Assembly (NCBI GenBank): GCA_031402435.1
Contig: JANNSJ010000008.1
Coordinates: forward strand, 24,265 to 88,264
Direction of reading: 5' to 3'
Length of the DNA stretch: 64,000 nt
Source: UBA11986 sp031402435
Lineage (GTDB): Bacteria > Bacteroidota > Ignavibacteria > UBA10030 > UBA6906
The translations under genes were made by a program, and so were the position numbers. The notes beneath the pieces were generated by a model. The model saw only the letters and a list, made by a program, of their open reading frames with translations, was not told the DNA's origin and did no database searches. Of this stretch, positions 9,373 through 18,089 are shown one piece after another (within the stretch, counting starts at the first letter, position 1; every line of letters begins with the position of its first letter).

Positions 9373-10322
9373 TCCCCCACCCAATCTCTCGGATTCTTCA
9401 GGACCTCGACCAACGCTGCTTCCCGTGAGCCTGGCCGAGGCTGAACATTGTAGCGCCAGTCGGCGTGAGGAGGAAGTGACATCAATATTGATTCGACGCG
9501 GCCTTGCGTTTCGAGGCCAAACGTCGTTCCACGATCATAGACAAGATTGAACTCCACATACCTTCCCCGACGAAGAAGCTGCCAATTGCGCTCCTGATCT
9601 CCCCAAGGCTCATGCATTCTTCGCAAGACAATCGGCAGATAGGATTTGAGGAATGCATCCCCTCCCGCCTTCGCCAATGCAAAGTGCTTTTCAGGTTCCC
9701 CCCTCAAGTAATCGTAGAAGATTCCCCCGACGCCCCGTGTTTCGTTGCGGTGACGAATCAAGAAGTACTCATCACACGATCTCTTGAATTGATGGTAGTA
9801 TGCAGCATCAACACTGTCGCAGGCATGCTTGAGCGTTAAATGAAAATGCACCGCGTCTTCTTCAAAGAAGTAGGATGGCGTTAAATCGGAACCGCCGCCG
9901 AACCAGGAATCGCCATTGCTCCGTTCGAAATAGCGATAGTTCATGTGCACCGTCGGCACCATTGGGTTCAGTGGATGGATGACGAGGGAGATGCCGGTAG
10001 CAACGAAATCGCTCTCCTCAACGTTCATCTTTTGGGCAATTGATGCCGGCAGTATTCCAAATACTGTAGACACGTTGACGCCTGCCTTCTCGAACACGGC
10101 ACCATCCTCCATCACTCGTGCAAGTCCGCCGCCACCCTCGGGCCGCGTCCAGGCATCTCTCCCGAATTTGCCCTTGCCGTCTGCCTCCTCTATTGCAGTA
10201 CAAATAGCAGACTGCAATCCCTCGCAATATGCCCTGACGCGCTGTGGAAATTCCGCCACTGCAATATCAGGATACTCTCGCATAGGTTGCATCGTGCTCA
10301 TATCAGGAATGGAACACACCAC
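9369..10322 (-). CDS. hemF: Oxygen-dependent coproporphyrinogen III oxidase
   Basis: Decarboxylates coproporphyrinogen III to protoporphyrinogen IX using O2. Signature segments are PTVHMNYRYFE, WFGGGSDLTPSYFFEEDA, and FNLVYDRGTTFGLETQGR. The GTG at 10322 has AGGAGG 6-7 bases upstream, inside the end of hemE. An ATG at 10301, one base after the hemE stop, is a reasonable alternative and is closer to the usual family start. No anaerobic HemN is visible in the operon, so heme synthesis from this locus would need oxygen at this step. Confidence 0.95.
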   Translation of the reverse strand: MVCSIPDMSTMQPMREYPDIAVAEFPQRVRAYCEGLQSAICTAIEEADGKGKFGRDAWTRPEGGGGLARVMEDGAVFEKAGVNVSTVFGILPASIAQKMNVEESDFVATGISLVIHPLNPMVPTVHMNYRYFERSNGDSWFGGGSDLTPSYFFEEDAVHFHLTLKHACDSVDAAYYHQFKRSCDEYFLIRHRNETRGVGGIFYDYLRGEPEKHFALAKAGGDAFLKSYLPIVLRRMHEPWGDQERNWQLLRRGRYVEFNLVYDRGTTFGLETQGRVESILMSLPPHADWRYNVQPRPGSREAALVEVLKNPRDWVGE

Positions 10323-11343
10323 TTTCCTCCTGGACGGCTCTCACAAAGGCTCTGGCATGATCGACGGGAACATCAGGGAAAATGCCATGACCGAGATTGA
10401 AGATGTGGCCCGGCCCCTTCCCGTACTTCCGGAGAATCGACTTCACCTCTTTTCGGATGTTCTCGGGTGACGCATAGAGCGTTGACGGATCAAGGTTACC
10501 CTGAATGCTCACGCGTTCGCCAATCTGTGAGCGTACATCTGCCATATCGATTGTCCAGTCAACGCCAACAACATCGGCCCCGACTTCCGCAATATCCTTG
10601 AGCGAATGGTTGGCTCCCTTCGAGAAAACAATCACCGGCGAACCGTTGTGGTTCATCGTCGAAACAATCTTGAAGATGTACTCAAGAGAGAAGCGCTTGT
10701 AATGATCAGGTGCGAGCGTTCCACCCCACGTGTCGAAGATTTGAACCGCGTCAGCACCGGCGGCAAGCTGTGCTTCAAGGTAGAGGCGAATAGCAATGGC
10801 AAGCTTGTCGAGCAACTCGCACAACATTTCAGGCTCATCGTGCATCATCTGTTTCGTGTATTTGAACTCCTTACTGCCGCCTCCTTCAATCATATATGTT
10901 GCGAGAGTCCAGGGAGATCCTGCAAAGCCGATGAGTGGCACACGTCTCCCAAGCGCCCGCTTCGTCGTTTCGAGTGCATCCATGACGAACCGGAGACCCT
11001 TTTGCGGATCCACAATCTTCAGGGCGGCAATGTCCGCACGAGTGCGGATAGGCTGAGTGAAGTGAGGCCCTTTGGATTCAATCATTTCCAGGTTCATCCC
11101 CATTGCCTCCGGAATAACAAGGATGTCGGAAAAAATAATAGCCGCATCCACGCCGATGATATCAACAGGCTGCACCGTCACTTCCGCCGCCAATTCCGGT
11201 GTCTTGCACATCGTGAGGAAGTCCGTCTTCGCCCGAACAGCCCGATATTCAGGCAGGTACCTTCCGGCCTGACGCATCATCCAAACCGGGGTTCGTTCCA
11301 CGCGTTGCTTCCTACAGGCTCTCAGAAACAAGTCATTTATCAT
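10303..11343 (-). CDS. hemE: Uroporphyrinogen decarboxylase
   Basis: Removes the four acetate carboxyls of uroporphyrinogen III to give coproporphyrinogen III. The family hallmarks RTPVWMMRQAGRYLPEY at the N-terminus and GFAGSPWTLATYMIEGG in the middle are both present, as is the C-terminal GHGIFPDVPVDHARAFV. 346 residues is the usual length. Its ATG overlaps the stop of hemD by 4 bases, which implies coupled translation. Confidence 0.97.
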   Translation of the reverse strand: MINDLFLRACRKQRVERTPVWMMRQAGRYLPEYRAVRAKTDFLTMCKTPELAAEVTVQPVDIIGVDAAIIFSDILVIPEAMGMNLEMIESKGPHFTQPIRTRADIAALKIVDPQKGLRFVMDALETTKRALGRRVPLIGFAGSPWTLATYMIEGGGSKEFKYTKQMMHDEPEMLCELLDKLAIAIRLYLEAQLAAGADAVQIFDTWGGTLAPDHYKRFSLEYIFKIVSTMNHNGSPVIVFSKGANHSLKDIAEVGADVVGVDWTIDMADVRSQIGERVSIQGNLDPSTLYASPENIRKEVKSILRKYGKGPGHIFNLGHGIFPDVPVDHARAFVRAVQEESGVFHS

Positions 11344-12116
11344 GTGTTATAGTGCTCTTCTATTGCGTCCAGTAATCCTTCAACCGTTGATTTTTGCGCC
11401 ACGATATCAACATGCACACCCAGGCCACTCATTGCATCGTTCGTTGTCGGGCCGATGACTGCAATCGTTGTCCGCTTATCCATCGTTGCCATCCGCTCGA
11501 GCGGAAACAACTTCATGAAATTGATCGCCGCCGATGGACTGGCAAATGTAATGACATCAATCTCCCCCGCCAACAATTTGCGGTACACTCGTTCTGTGTC
11601 AGTTTCACTCGGACCGGCGTTTCGGTAAACAATCACAGGATCAACCGTTGCACCCTGGCGGACGAGGCTCTTAATCAATTCGGCGCTCCCGAGATCGCCG
11701 CGGGGATACAAAAAACGCTTGCCTTGAAGGTTGACGTCCTGGAAATACTCCGCCAGACCGGCTGATGAATACTGCTCAGGAATTGCCTTGACAGCAAGAC
11801 CCCGTTCCTCGATAGCCTGCCTGGTCTTTTCACCAACTGCATATATCTTGCACATGCGCAGCACTACAGGTTCAACTGATCTGAGCAGGCATCGTTGAAA
11901 GAGCTTCTCGACGCTATTTACGCTCGTGAAGATGAGAGCGTTGTAGGATTTGATCTGCAGTAATGCCCGATCACAATCTTCCCAGGATTCAGGATCTTTG
12001 ATACTGATCATCGGGAGAAGAACTGCCCGGCCACCACGTCGTTCAATTTCTGCAATGAACTCAACCGATTGTTCACGCTGTCGCGTAATGAGGATTGTTT
12101 TGGTCTCGAGACCCAT
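11340..12116 (-). CDS. hemD: Uroporphyrinogen-III synthase
   Basis: Cyclises hydroxymethylbilane to uroporphyrinogen III with inversion of ring D. The family is weakly conserved, but the two-lobed pattern is visible: ILITRQREQSVEF at the start, the ALIFTSVNSVEKLF and KIYAVGEKTRQAIEE segments, and the C-terminal DVITFASPSAAINFM and AVIGPTTNDAMSGLG. The ATG at 12116 is preferred over 12125 because GAGG lies 9 bases upstream. Its position between hemC and hemE supports the call. Confidence 0.93.
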   Translation of the reverse strand: MGLETKTILITRQREQSVEFIAEIERRGGRAVLLPMISIKDPESWEDCDRALLQIKSYNALIFTSVNSVEKLFQRCLLRSVEPVVLRMCKIYAVGEKTRQAIEERGLAVKAIPEQYSSAGLAEYFQDVNLQGKRFLYPRGDLGSAELIKSLVRQGATVDPVIVYRNAGPSETDTERVYRKLLAGEIDVITFASPSAAINFMKLFPLERMATMDKRTTIAVIGPTTNDAMSGLGVHVDIVAQKSTVEGLLDAIEEHYNT

Positions 12117-12146
12117 TCCGATCATCCTCTTGACAATGGATAACAG

Positions 12147-13118
12147 CTACACTTCGATTGCGACCTTCTCAGTCTCTGTTGACTCGCCCCGGATCTGGCG
12201 CAGTATTTCCTTCGCCCCGGCAGCGAGCAGTTGATCTGCAAGCTTTTTGCCCAACGCTTCCGCTTCTGAGGGTGATCCGTGAATCTTTCCACGAACAACC
12301 TTGCGGCCATCGATTGAACTTACAACAGCATCAAGCATAAGGATATTAGACTCAATCCGACCGAACGTTCCTATCGGTACCTGGCACCCTCCCTCAAGAC
12401 GATGAAGCAGCGCCCGCTCTGCAACCGTGGCATGTGCCGTAGAAAGATGATGAAGGGAAGAGATACACTTCGCTACCCTGCCATCTCCTTGCCGAATCTC
12501 GATACCAAGCGCCCCCTGTCCAACGGCCGGCAGCATTGTTGTTGTATCAAGAGTATCTCCGATGAGATGCGTCCACCCGAGCCGCACGACACCTGCGCGA
12601 GCCAGCAACATCCCGGCCCAATCGGACTCTTCCAATTTCTTCAAGCGGGTATTCAAGTTGCCTCGAATATCAATGATCTGGAGATCGGGACGCAGGTTCA
12701 AAAGCTGGCTCTTTCGCCGCAAACTCCCTGTGGCAACCTTAGAACCAGTTGGCTGGTCAAGAAGTTTCCTGATTGAGTTATTTGGGTGTGGAATAAACAC
12801 ATCTCTTACATCCTCTCGCTCACAAATCGCACCGATGGTAAGACCGGAAGGGAGTTCGGTGGGAAGATCCTTGAGACTATGAACAGCGAGATCAATTTCA
12901 TTCTTCAGGAGTGCGTTCTCGATCTCCCGTGTAAACAATCCCTTATCGCCGATCTTCGAGAGTGGCGAATCGAGTATCTTGTCGCCTTTCGTCTTGATGA
13001 TCGTGATCTCAACATGGACGCTGTTGAATTTTTCCGATAATACGCGTTGCACCCATCGTGCCTGCCACAACGCCAATTCACTACCGCGACTTCCAATTCT
13101 CAAAAGGTCAGTGGTCAT
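12147..13118 (-). CDS. hemC: Hydroxymethylbilane synthase (porphobilinogen deaminase)
   Basis: Polymerises four porphobilinogens into hydroxymethylbilane. The protein begins LRIGSRGSELALWQA. The cysteine that anchors the dipyrromethane cofactor is in HRLEGGCQVPIG, and the catalytic aspartate region (NEIDLAVHSLKDLPTEL) is intact. The open frame extends upstream, but the ATG at 13118 fits the family N-terminus and gives an 11-base overlap with the end of hemA. The last stretch has the usual third domain. Confidence 0.96.
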   Translation of the reverse strand: MTTDLLRIGSRGSELALWQARWVQRVLSEKFNSVHVEITIIKTKGDKILDSPLSKIGDKGLFTREIENALLKNEIDLAVHSLKDLPTELPSGLTIGAICEREDVRDVFIPHPNNSIRKLLDQPTGSKVATGSLRRKSQLLNLRPDLQIIDIRGNLNTRLKKLEESDWAGMLLARAGVVRLGWTHLIGDTLDTTTMLPAVGQGALGIEIRQGDGRVAKCISSLHHLSTAHATVAERALLHRLEGGCQVPIGTFGRIESNILMLDAVVSSIDGRKVVRGKIHGSPSEAEALGKKLADQLLAAGAKEILRQIRGESTETEKVAIEV

Positions 13119-14406
13119 CGTTTGACTTCTCGTCAGTGGTAATGCCGAACAATTCGCGCAGCGTTTTGAGGCGCCAGAGTGTTTCTGTGCCCGCACTGCC
13201 GTTTTCGGCCCCATGTTTCAGTGTTGTCATGGGTTGATGGAGAATCTTGTTCACGATCCGCTTCGTGACCAACTCCACCAGTTCCCGGTCCTCCGGCTTG
13301 AAACGATTGATATTTTTTTCCACTTCCTGACGGCGGATCAGTTCCAGAGACTCACGCAACTCCTGAATTGTGGGATTTACCTGCAGCGAGTTGTGCCAAT
13401 GGAAAAAAGCCTCCACTTCATGTTCGACAATGGCGTTGACGCCGGGTAGTTCAGCCTTGCGTTTATCAACATTCTTGTCAACGATGGACTTGAGTGAATC
13501 GAGATCATAGACGAACACGTTATCCACCTTGTTAGCCGCCGGGTTGACATTGCGCGGCACGCCAATGTCGATGATGAACAGTGGATTGTTCGAGCGCTGT
13601 TTCATCACCTTTTGCACGTCAACCGGACTGACGACATACGAAGGGCTGTTCACTGACGTGATCACAATATCCACAGTACGCAACGCATCAACAATGTTCT
13701 CATAGTCTATGACGGACCCCTTTACCTGAAGATTTGCGAGAAGCGCTTCCGCCTTTGCCCTGGTCCTGTTCGCAATCTTCACATCAGCTACCGATTTACC
13801 GATGAGATGTTTGAGCGTCAGTTCACCTGTGTCGCCTGCGCCAATGAGGAGGACCGACTTCTTCGAGAGGTCTGCAAATATCTTCGACGCAAGTTCAACG
13901 GCAGCGTAACTGATTGACACCGCCCCTTCACAGATGGAAGTCTCTGTCCGTACACGCTTGCCAACATGCAGTGTTGACTGCATCAGCCTGTTCATGATCG
14001 GACCCATTGCACTCAACTCTGTTGAGATCTGGAATGCCTCTTTCACCTGATTGAGGATTTGAATATCCCCGATCACCATAGAATCAACGCCTGCAACAAC
14101 GTGGAACAGATGTCGGACAGCCTCTTCGGACACTACTGTGGTAAAATGATCCGCCGTCACGGCGGTTCCTCCGCTCTTTCTTTCGATCAAGAACTGTTTG
14201 AGATCACTATCCAGAGGGTTCCCGTGCTTTCCAATACCATAAAGTTCTGTGCGGTTGCACGTGGAGATCAGCATGCACTCATCAAAGTACTGCTCTTGCA
14301 TCCTTTTGACGACCTCGCGTGCCTCATCGGAAGACATCCACATTTTCTCGCGGACATCCAGCGATGCTGTATGGTGACTGATTCCTATGGAGAGTAAGTT
14401 CAGCAC
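13108..14406 (-). CDS. hemA: Glutamyl-tRNA reductase
   Basis: First committed enzyme of the C5 route: reduces glutamyl-tRNA to glutamate-1-semialdehyde using NADPH. Catalytic Cys lies in LISTCNRTELYG, the SIGISHHTASL motif is at the N-terminus, and the NADPH-binding loop is LLIGAGDTGELTLKHL. A C-terminal dimerisation helix bundle follows (about 320-415). Length (432 aa) is normal. It follows the ccsA-like gene by 6 bases. It is normally the control point of the pathway, but no regulatory element specific to it was seen. Confidence 0.97.
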   Translation of the reverse strand: MLNLLSIGISHHTASLDVREKMWMSSDEAREVVKRMQEQYFDECMLISTCNRTELYGIGKHGNPLDSDLKQFLIERKSGGTAVTADHFTTVVSEEAVRHLFHVVAGVDSMVIGDIQILNQVKEAFQISTELSAMGPIMNRLMQSTLHVGKRVRTETSICEGAVSISYAAVELASKIFADLSKKSVLLIGAGDTGELTLKHLIGKSVADVKIANRTRAKAEALLANLQVKGSVIDYENIVDALRTVDIVITSVNSPSYVVSPVDVQKVMKQRSNNPLFIIDIGVPRNVNPAANKVDNVFVYDLDSLKSIVDKNVDKRKAELPGVNAIVEHEVEAFFHWHNSLQVNPTIQELRESLELIRRQEVEKNINRFKPEDRELVELVTKRIVNKILHQPMTTLKHGAENGSAGTETLWRLKTLRELFGITTDEKSNDDH

Positions 14407-14412
14407 GTTATC

Positions 14413-15246
14413 TTATTGGAACGAATGAAATCCACTCATGTACAGGTTAATGACCGTCATGGAAAGGACAACGAGCGCAAAGGCAATAACAGAGAGAATC
14501 ACCGTTTTCTTTCCCTGCCACCCGAGCGTTCGCTTTGCAGTCAACGCCATCGCATACAATATCCAGATCATCAGGGTTCCGACGAGCTTTGGATCCCAGT
14601 ACGAAAAATTCTCGAACGCCATCGGCAGCCAGATCAACCCTACAGCAATTGCTATCGTAAGCATGATGAAGCCAAACACTTCTGCCTTGTGACTCATCTT
14701 CTCCAGCATCTCCAGGTTCGGGAGTCTGTTGTAGATCAGACCGAAGCGGGAGGACTTAATCTCATGGTAGAGCAAAAGGTAGAGAATCCCGTATACCGCG
14801 GACAGAGAGATGGCTGTGTACCCGAGCAACGCCGATGATACATGGAGTCCGAGCAGCCGGCTCCGCATGATCGGCGCGATGTCGAGAAGGTCTTTGATGT
14901 AGAGGGATGACGTCGTCTGAAACACAAACGCAAGCAGGAGGATAAAGAACCCTGTGTTACTTGCCTTCGTCTTCAACTCAATGTACGCGTATGCAACGGC
15001 AATGCAGAACGCCAGTGTCGTCATGATTTCAAAGATAGTGGTTACGGGTGGATGGTCAAACGCGGCAGTACGGACAAGAATGTGAAGCAAATGGATGGAA
15101 ACGGTGGCAAAGAGTACCGGTGTTTTTGCGGTGTTCGCCCACTGAGTACCTTTGAAAAACGAAAGGCCATACAGCAACACGAGACAGCCGTACATCAACG
15201 GCATCAGTACAACAAGAAGATCAACAAGCGCTTCCAAGGTCATCAA
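14413..15246 (-). CDS. CcsA/HemX-like cytochrome c assembly membrane protein
   Basis: A 277-residue protein of about eight membrane helices. The tryptophan-rich periplasmic segment before the last helices reads NFSYWDPKLVGTLMIWILYA, a degenerate form of the WWD-type heme-handling motif of CcsA/CcmC proteins. In many genomes a HemX-like protein is encoded immediately upstream of hemA, as here, where it heads the operon. It could influence HemA levels or take part in heme delivery for cytochrome c maturation; the sequence does not decide between these. The family assignment is good, the exact role is inference. Confidence 0.8.
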   Translation of the reverse strand: MMTLEALVDLLVVLMPLMYGCLVLLYGLSFFKGTQWANTAKTPVLFATVSIHLLHILVRTAAFDHPPVTTIFEIMTTLAFCIAVAYAYIELKTKASNTGFFILLLAFVFQTTSSLYIKDLLDIAPIMRSRLLGLHVSSALLGYTAISLSAVYGILYLLLYHEIKSSRFGLIYNRLPNLEMLEKMSHKAEVFGFIMLTIAIAVGLIWLPMAFENFSYWDPKLVGTLMIWILYAMALTAKRTLGWQGKKTVILSVIAFALVVLSMTVINLYMSGFHSFQ

Positions 15247-15305
15247 TGGTGGTTTCTATTATCTTGTTTGAAATATAGCAAAAAGCGGGCAAAACTAAAA
15301 CCAGG
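15247..15305 (-). promoter_or_regulatory. Candidate promoter of the heme operon
   Basis: Reading the minus strand, TATATTTC (plus-strand 15270-15277) sits about 24 bases before the ccsA-like start and resembles the Bacteroidota TAnnTTTG element. The expected -35 position carries only a T-rich sequence, so the call is weak. Confidence 0.3.
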
Positions 15306-15367
15306 CCATAAATGAGGTGAATTGGGGGGTTCGGGTCCGAAGATCTCAAAAGCGAGATGAACAAAAA

Positions 15368-15616
15368 TCAGGAATGAGAAACGTTAGGTTGCCGAAGGTA
15401 GGAAGCTTCACGAACGATTGATGAGCTTATACGAACGTTACCCTCGGCGTGGCGGTAGGTAAGTTTCTGTTGGGGGAGCGAGAGAACAAAGTCCTTGACC
15501 GCCTTGAAGTTATCTCTTAAGTGTTTCAGAAGCTGTCCATCGTCCGGCATCAGTTTAATATACGCGGCAGCGTATGAAGGGTATTCGCCCTCGTTGGGTT
15601 TTGCAATGAGTTTCAT
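15368..15616 (-). pseudogene. Truncated DinB-family protein fragment
   Basis: The first ~60 residues (start MKLIAKPNEGEYP, then YIKLMPDDGQLLKHL and VLSLPQQKLTYRHAEG) match the N-terminal helix of small DinB-like (DNA damage-inducible, YfiT-type) proteins, which are normally about 165-175 aa. After HAEG, where the family continues with a KWTIKE-type segment and the first metal-binding histidine, the frame runs into unrelated sequence and stops. No continuation was found in other frames downstream. The start and an AAGGAAAAG ribosome site remain. It is most likely a deletion remnant without metal-binding function. Confidence 0.6.
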
Positions 15617-15677
15617 GGTTATGTCTTTTCCTTAGTTACTGTGTTGCTCCATTTACACTTTAGACCAATGCGGGGAT

Positions 15678-15704
15678 CCACTTTCTTGTCAGAAAAGAAA
15701 GTGG
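15678..15704. repeat. Perfect 10-bp hairpin in the gap before acs
   Basis: CCACTTTCTT and AAGAAAGTGG pair around a 7-base loop. It lies in a 219-base stretch between the DinB remnant and acs that holds no gene. It could be a terminator for the minus-strand acs (weak T-run), or a dispersed REP-like unit. Only one copy is seen. Confidence 0.45.
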
Positions 15705-15835
15705 AGAAAGAAAACTCTCGGAACTGCAAACGCTTCAGTCATTCATAGTCGGAGAACTGTTACAGTGTAGCTGGTATGCCTACCGCACACAGCCATGCAT
15801 TTCCAAGGCCTCAGATTAAGGTGAAGCAAAGGAAC

Positions 15836-17734
15836 TCACTCTTCAAGAGTTGTCAGATTACCAGGATCTACCCCTAGCGCCTTTGCTTTCAACACACGCC
15901 GCATGATCTTGCCGCTCCGAGTCTTGGGCAGCGAGTCAACAATCGTGATCTGCTCGGGCTTGGCAATGGGACCAAGCTCGTGCGCAACGTGGGCGCGGAG
16001 TTCCTCCACAAGGCCATCCGCTTGTGCAACGCCTGCCTTGAGTATCACATATGCGTGGATCGCGTTGCCTTTTACCTCGTGCGGCAAGCCAATCGCTGCA
16101 GCCTCTGCAACCGAATGGTGGCTCACGAGCGCGCTCTCGATTTCTGCCGTACCCAACCTGTAGCCGGACACCTTGATTACGTCATCCACTCTTCCGATCA
16201 CCCAGTAGTATCCATCCTCGTCACGCCGCGCAGAGTCGCCGGTGGTGTACACGCCGGGAAACCTGGTCCAGTATTGCTGCACGTAGCGGTCGGGATCTTT
16301 GTAGACAGTTCTGAGCATCGCCGGCCAGGGATTCTTGATGACGAGGAAGCCTTCTTCATTCGGCCCGACGGGTTTGCCATCTTCTGAAAGTATATCCATC
16401 TTCACGCCGGGGAACGGCCGTGTACCGGAGCCTGGCTTGAGAGAAACACACGGCATCGGTGTAATCATGAACATCCCGGTCTCGGTTTGCCACCATGTAT
16501 CCATCACCGGACATTTTCCCTTCCCGATAACGCGGTGATACCACTTCCATGCTTCTGGATTGATCGGCTCACCGACAGAACCGAGCAATCGCAGCGAAGA
16601 AAGGTCATGCCTGTTCGGCCACGCTTCGCCGAAGCGCATCAGTCCACGGATTGCGGTCGGCGCTGTGTACAGGATGTTGATCCCGTACTTCTCAATCATC
16701 TGCCACCAGCGGTTGGGATAAGGAAACGTCGGAGCACCTTCATACATGAACGAGGTTGTGCCGTTGAGAAGCGGCCCGTACACAATGTAACTGTGTCCCG
16801 TTACCCAACCCGGATCGGCGGCACACCAGAAACGATCCTCCTCATGAATATCAAACACATACTTGAGCGTTGTGTATGTGCCGACCATATAACCGCCGTG
16901 TGTGTGCAGTATTGCCTTGGGCTTTCCGGTTGTGCCGGATGTGTAGAGCATATACAGCGGATCTTCGGCGTCCATCACTTCAACCGGACTTGGGCCGTTT
17001 GCAATGGGAAGTGCCATCAACTCGTGCAGCCACATGTCGCGTCCGGCTTCCATGTTTACCGGCTCGCCTGTTCGCTTCATGACAAGCACACTCTCAATCG
17101 TTGCTGCGCGCTGCAATGCTTCATCGACGATTTGCTTGAGAGGGACAATCTTGCCGCGCTGGTACGCGCCATCGCAGGTGATGAGCACTTTGGATTGACT
17201 GTCCTCGATGCGCTCGGCAAGTGCTTCAACCGTAAAGCCGCCATATACCACCGAGTGGATCGCGCCGATACGCGCACACGCGAGCATTGCCATCGGAAGT
17301 TCGGGAACGCGTCCCATGTAAATGGTCACGCGGTCTCCTTTCTGCACGCCAAGACTTTTCAGCACGTTGGCAAACCGGCAGACTTCCCGCCTCAACGCAA
17401 AATACGAGAACGAGCGGAACTCCCCCTTCTCTCCTTCCCACAACAACGCAAGCTTGTTTCTTCGTGCGGTTTCACAATGCCGGTCGAGACAGTTGTAGAC
17501 TATGTTGACCTTTCCTCCGACGAACCATTTGTAGAATGGCTTCTTGGAATCATCGAGTATCTTGTCCCATGGTTTGAACCAATGAAGCTCGCTCGCTTCT
17601 TTCGCCCAATAGGCTTCGAGATCTTTCTCCGCTGTTGCAGCCATGTCTTCCCAACGCTTCACGTGTGCCTTGCTGAGGACTTCATCAGAAGGATGGAACA
17701 CTTCACCGGAGAGTTGCTTTGCCGTCATAGTCAC
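15836..17734 (-). CDS. acs: Acetyl-CoA synthetase (AMP-forming)
   Basis: Activates acetate to acetyl-CoA through acetyl-AMP in the cytoplasm. The P-loop-like motif is YTSGTTGKPKAILHTHGGY, followed by WWQTETGMFM and the A8 hinge region YYWVIGRVDDVIKVSGYRLGT. The acetylatable lysine is in KTRSGKIMRRVLKA near the C-terminus, so activity may be controlled by reversible lysine acylation as in the enterobacterial enzyme. Length (632 aa) is typical. AAGGAATG precedes the ATG. It is monocistronic and divergent from the small Cys-rich gene. Confidence 0.97.
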   Translation of the reverse strand: MTMTAKQLSGEVFHPSDEVLSKAHVKRWEDMAATAEKDLEAYWAKEASELHWFKPWDKILDDSKKPFYKWFVGGKVNIVYNCLDRHCETARRNKLALLWEGEKGEFRSFSYFALRREVCRFANVLKSLGVQKGDRVTIYMGRVPELPMAMLACARIGAIHSVVYGGFTVEALAERIEDSQSKVLITCDGAYQRGKIVPLKQIVDEALQRAATIESVLVMKRTGEPVNMEAGRDMWLHELMALPIANGPSPVEVMDAEDPLYMLYTSGTTGKPKAILHTHGGYMVGTYTTLKYVFDIHEEDRFWCAADPGWVTGHSYIVYGPLLNGTTSFMYEGAPTFPYPNRWWQMIEKYGINILYTAPTAIRGLMRFGEAWPNRHDLSSLRLLGSVGEPINPEAWKWYHRVIGKGKCPVMDTWWQTETGMFMITPMPCVSLKPGSGTRPFPGVKMDILSEDGKPVGPNEEGFLVIKNPWPAMLRTVYKDPDRYVQQYWTRFPGVYTTGDSARRDEDGYYWVIGRVDDVIKVSGYRLGTAEIESALVSHHSVAEAAAIGLPHEVKGNAIHAYVILKAGVAQADGLVEELRAHVAHELGPIAKPEQITIVDSLPKTRSGKIMRRVLKAKALGVDPGNLTTLEE

Positions 17735-17795
17735 ATTCCTTGAATGAGATGAATTGAGTTTCTTGTCGGGGAATGATAATGCGAGTTGCGATAGT

Positions 17796-17824
17796 AATAT
17801 TCAAAGCGAAGGAGAGAAAATCAA
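17796..17824 (-). promoter_or_regulatory. Candidate acs promoter
   Basis: On the minus strand TTGATT (plus 17819-17824) is followed after 17 bases by AATATT (17796-17801), about 60 bases before the acs start. The hexamers are only moderately good. Confidence 0.4.
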
Positions 17825-17866
17825 GGCCGATGTTATGTTAAATCCGGCTCAGACTGGGCAACCTTC

Positions 17867-17895
17867 TTGACACAGACATTGCTTGTCGGTATCTT
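17867..17895 (+). promoter_or_regulatory. Strong promoter abutting the start codon of the Cys-rich gene
   Basis: TTGACA (17867-17872), a 17-base spacer and TATCTT (17890-17895) form a near-consensus promoter. The ATG at 17901 begins 6 bases after the -10 hexamer, so transcription should begin at or next to the start codon. This predicts a leaderless mRNA and agrees with the lack of a Shine-Dalgarno sequence. Confidence 0.65.
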
Positions 17896-17900
17896 GCCCC

Positions 17901-18086
17901 ATGGAAATCGAAGCGACATTCATCTGTGCATACTGCATGCAGGTTAACGAGATTGTGGTCGATCCGAGCGCCGGGGTACATCAGGTGTATATCGAAGACT
18001 GTCAGGTATGTTGCCGGCCGAATAATCTCGTGATTAGCGTTGATCAGGAAATGCAGGAGGCTTCCATCGAGGCTGAGCAGTCGTAA
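17901..18086 (+). CDS. Small CPXCG-type cysteine-rich protein
   Basis: A 61-residue protein with two CxxC-like knuckles, FICAYCMQVN and EDCQVCCRP, separated by about 25 residues, and an acidic tail. This is the pattern of the uncharacterised CPXCG-motif cysteine-rich family, which probably binds zinc; here the first knuckle is CAYC. A longer frame from a TTG at 17883 exists, but the ATG fits the family start (MEIEATFxC). It converges with the GvpL/F-like gene, the two stops being 3 bases apart. The function is unknown. Confidence 0.8.
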   Translation: MEIEATFICAYCMQVNEIVVDPSAGVHQVYIEDCQVCCRPNNLVISVDQEMQEASIEAEQS

Positions 18087-18089
18087 GGC

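Noticed and set aside
15678..15704. CRISPR or tandem repeat
   Set aside because: Only a single hairpin copy is seen, with no spaced repetition around it.
16487..17743. A 418-codon plus-strand open frame
   Set aside because: It lies entirely opposite the acs gene, whose motifs are complete, and its translation is Cys/His/Arg-rich without family resemblance.
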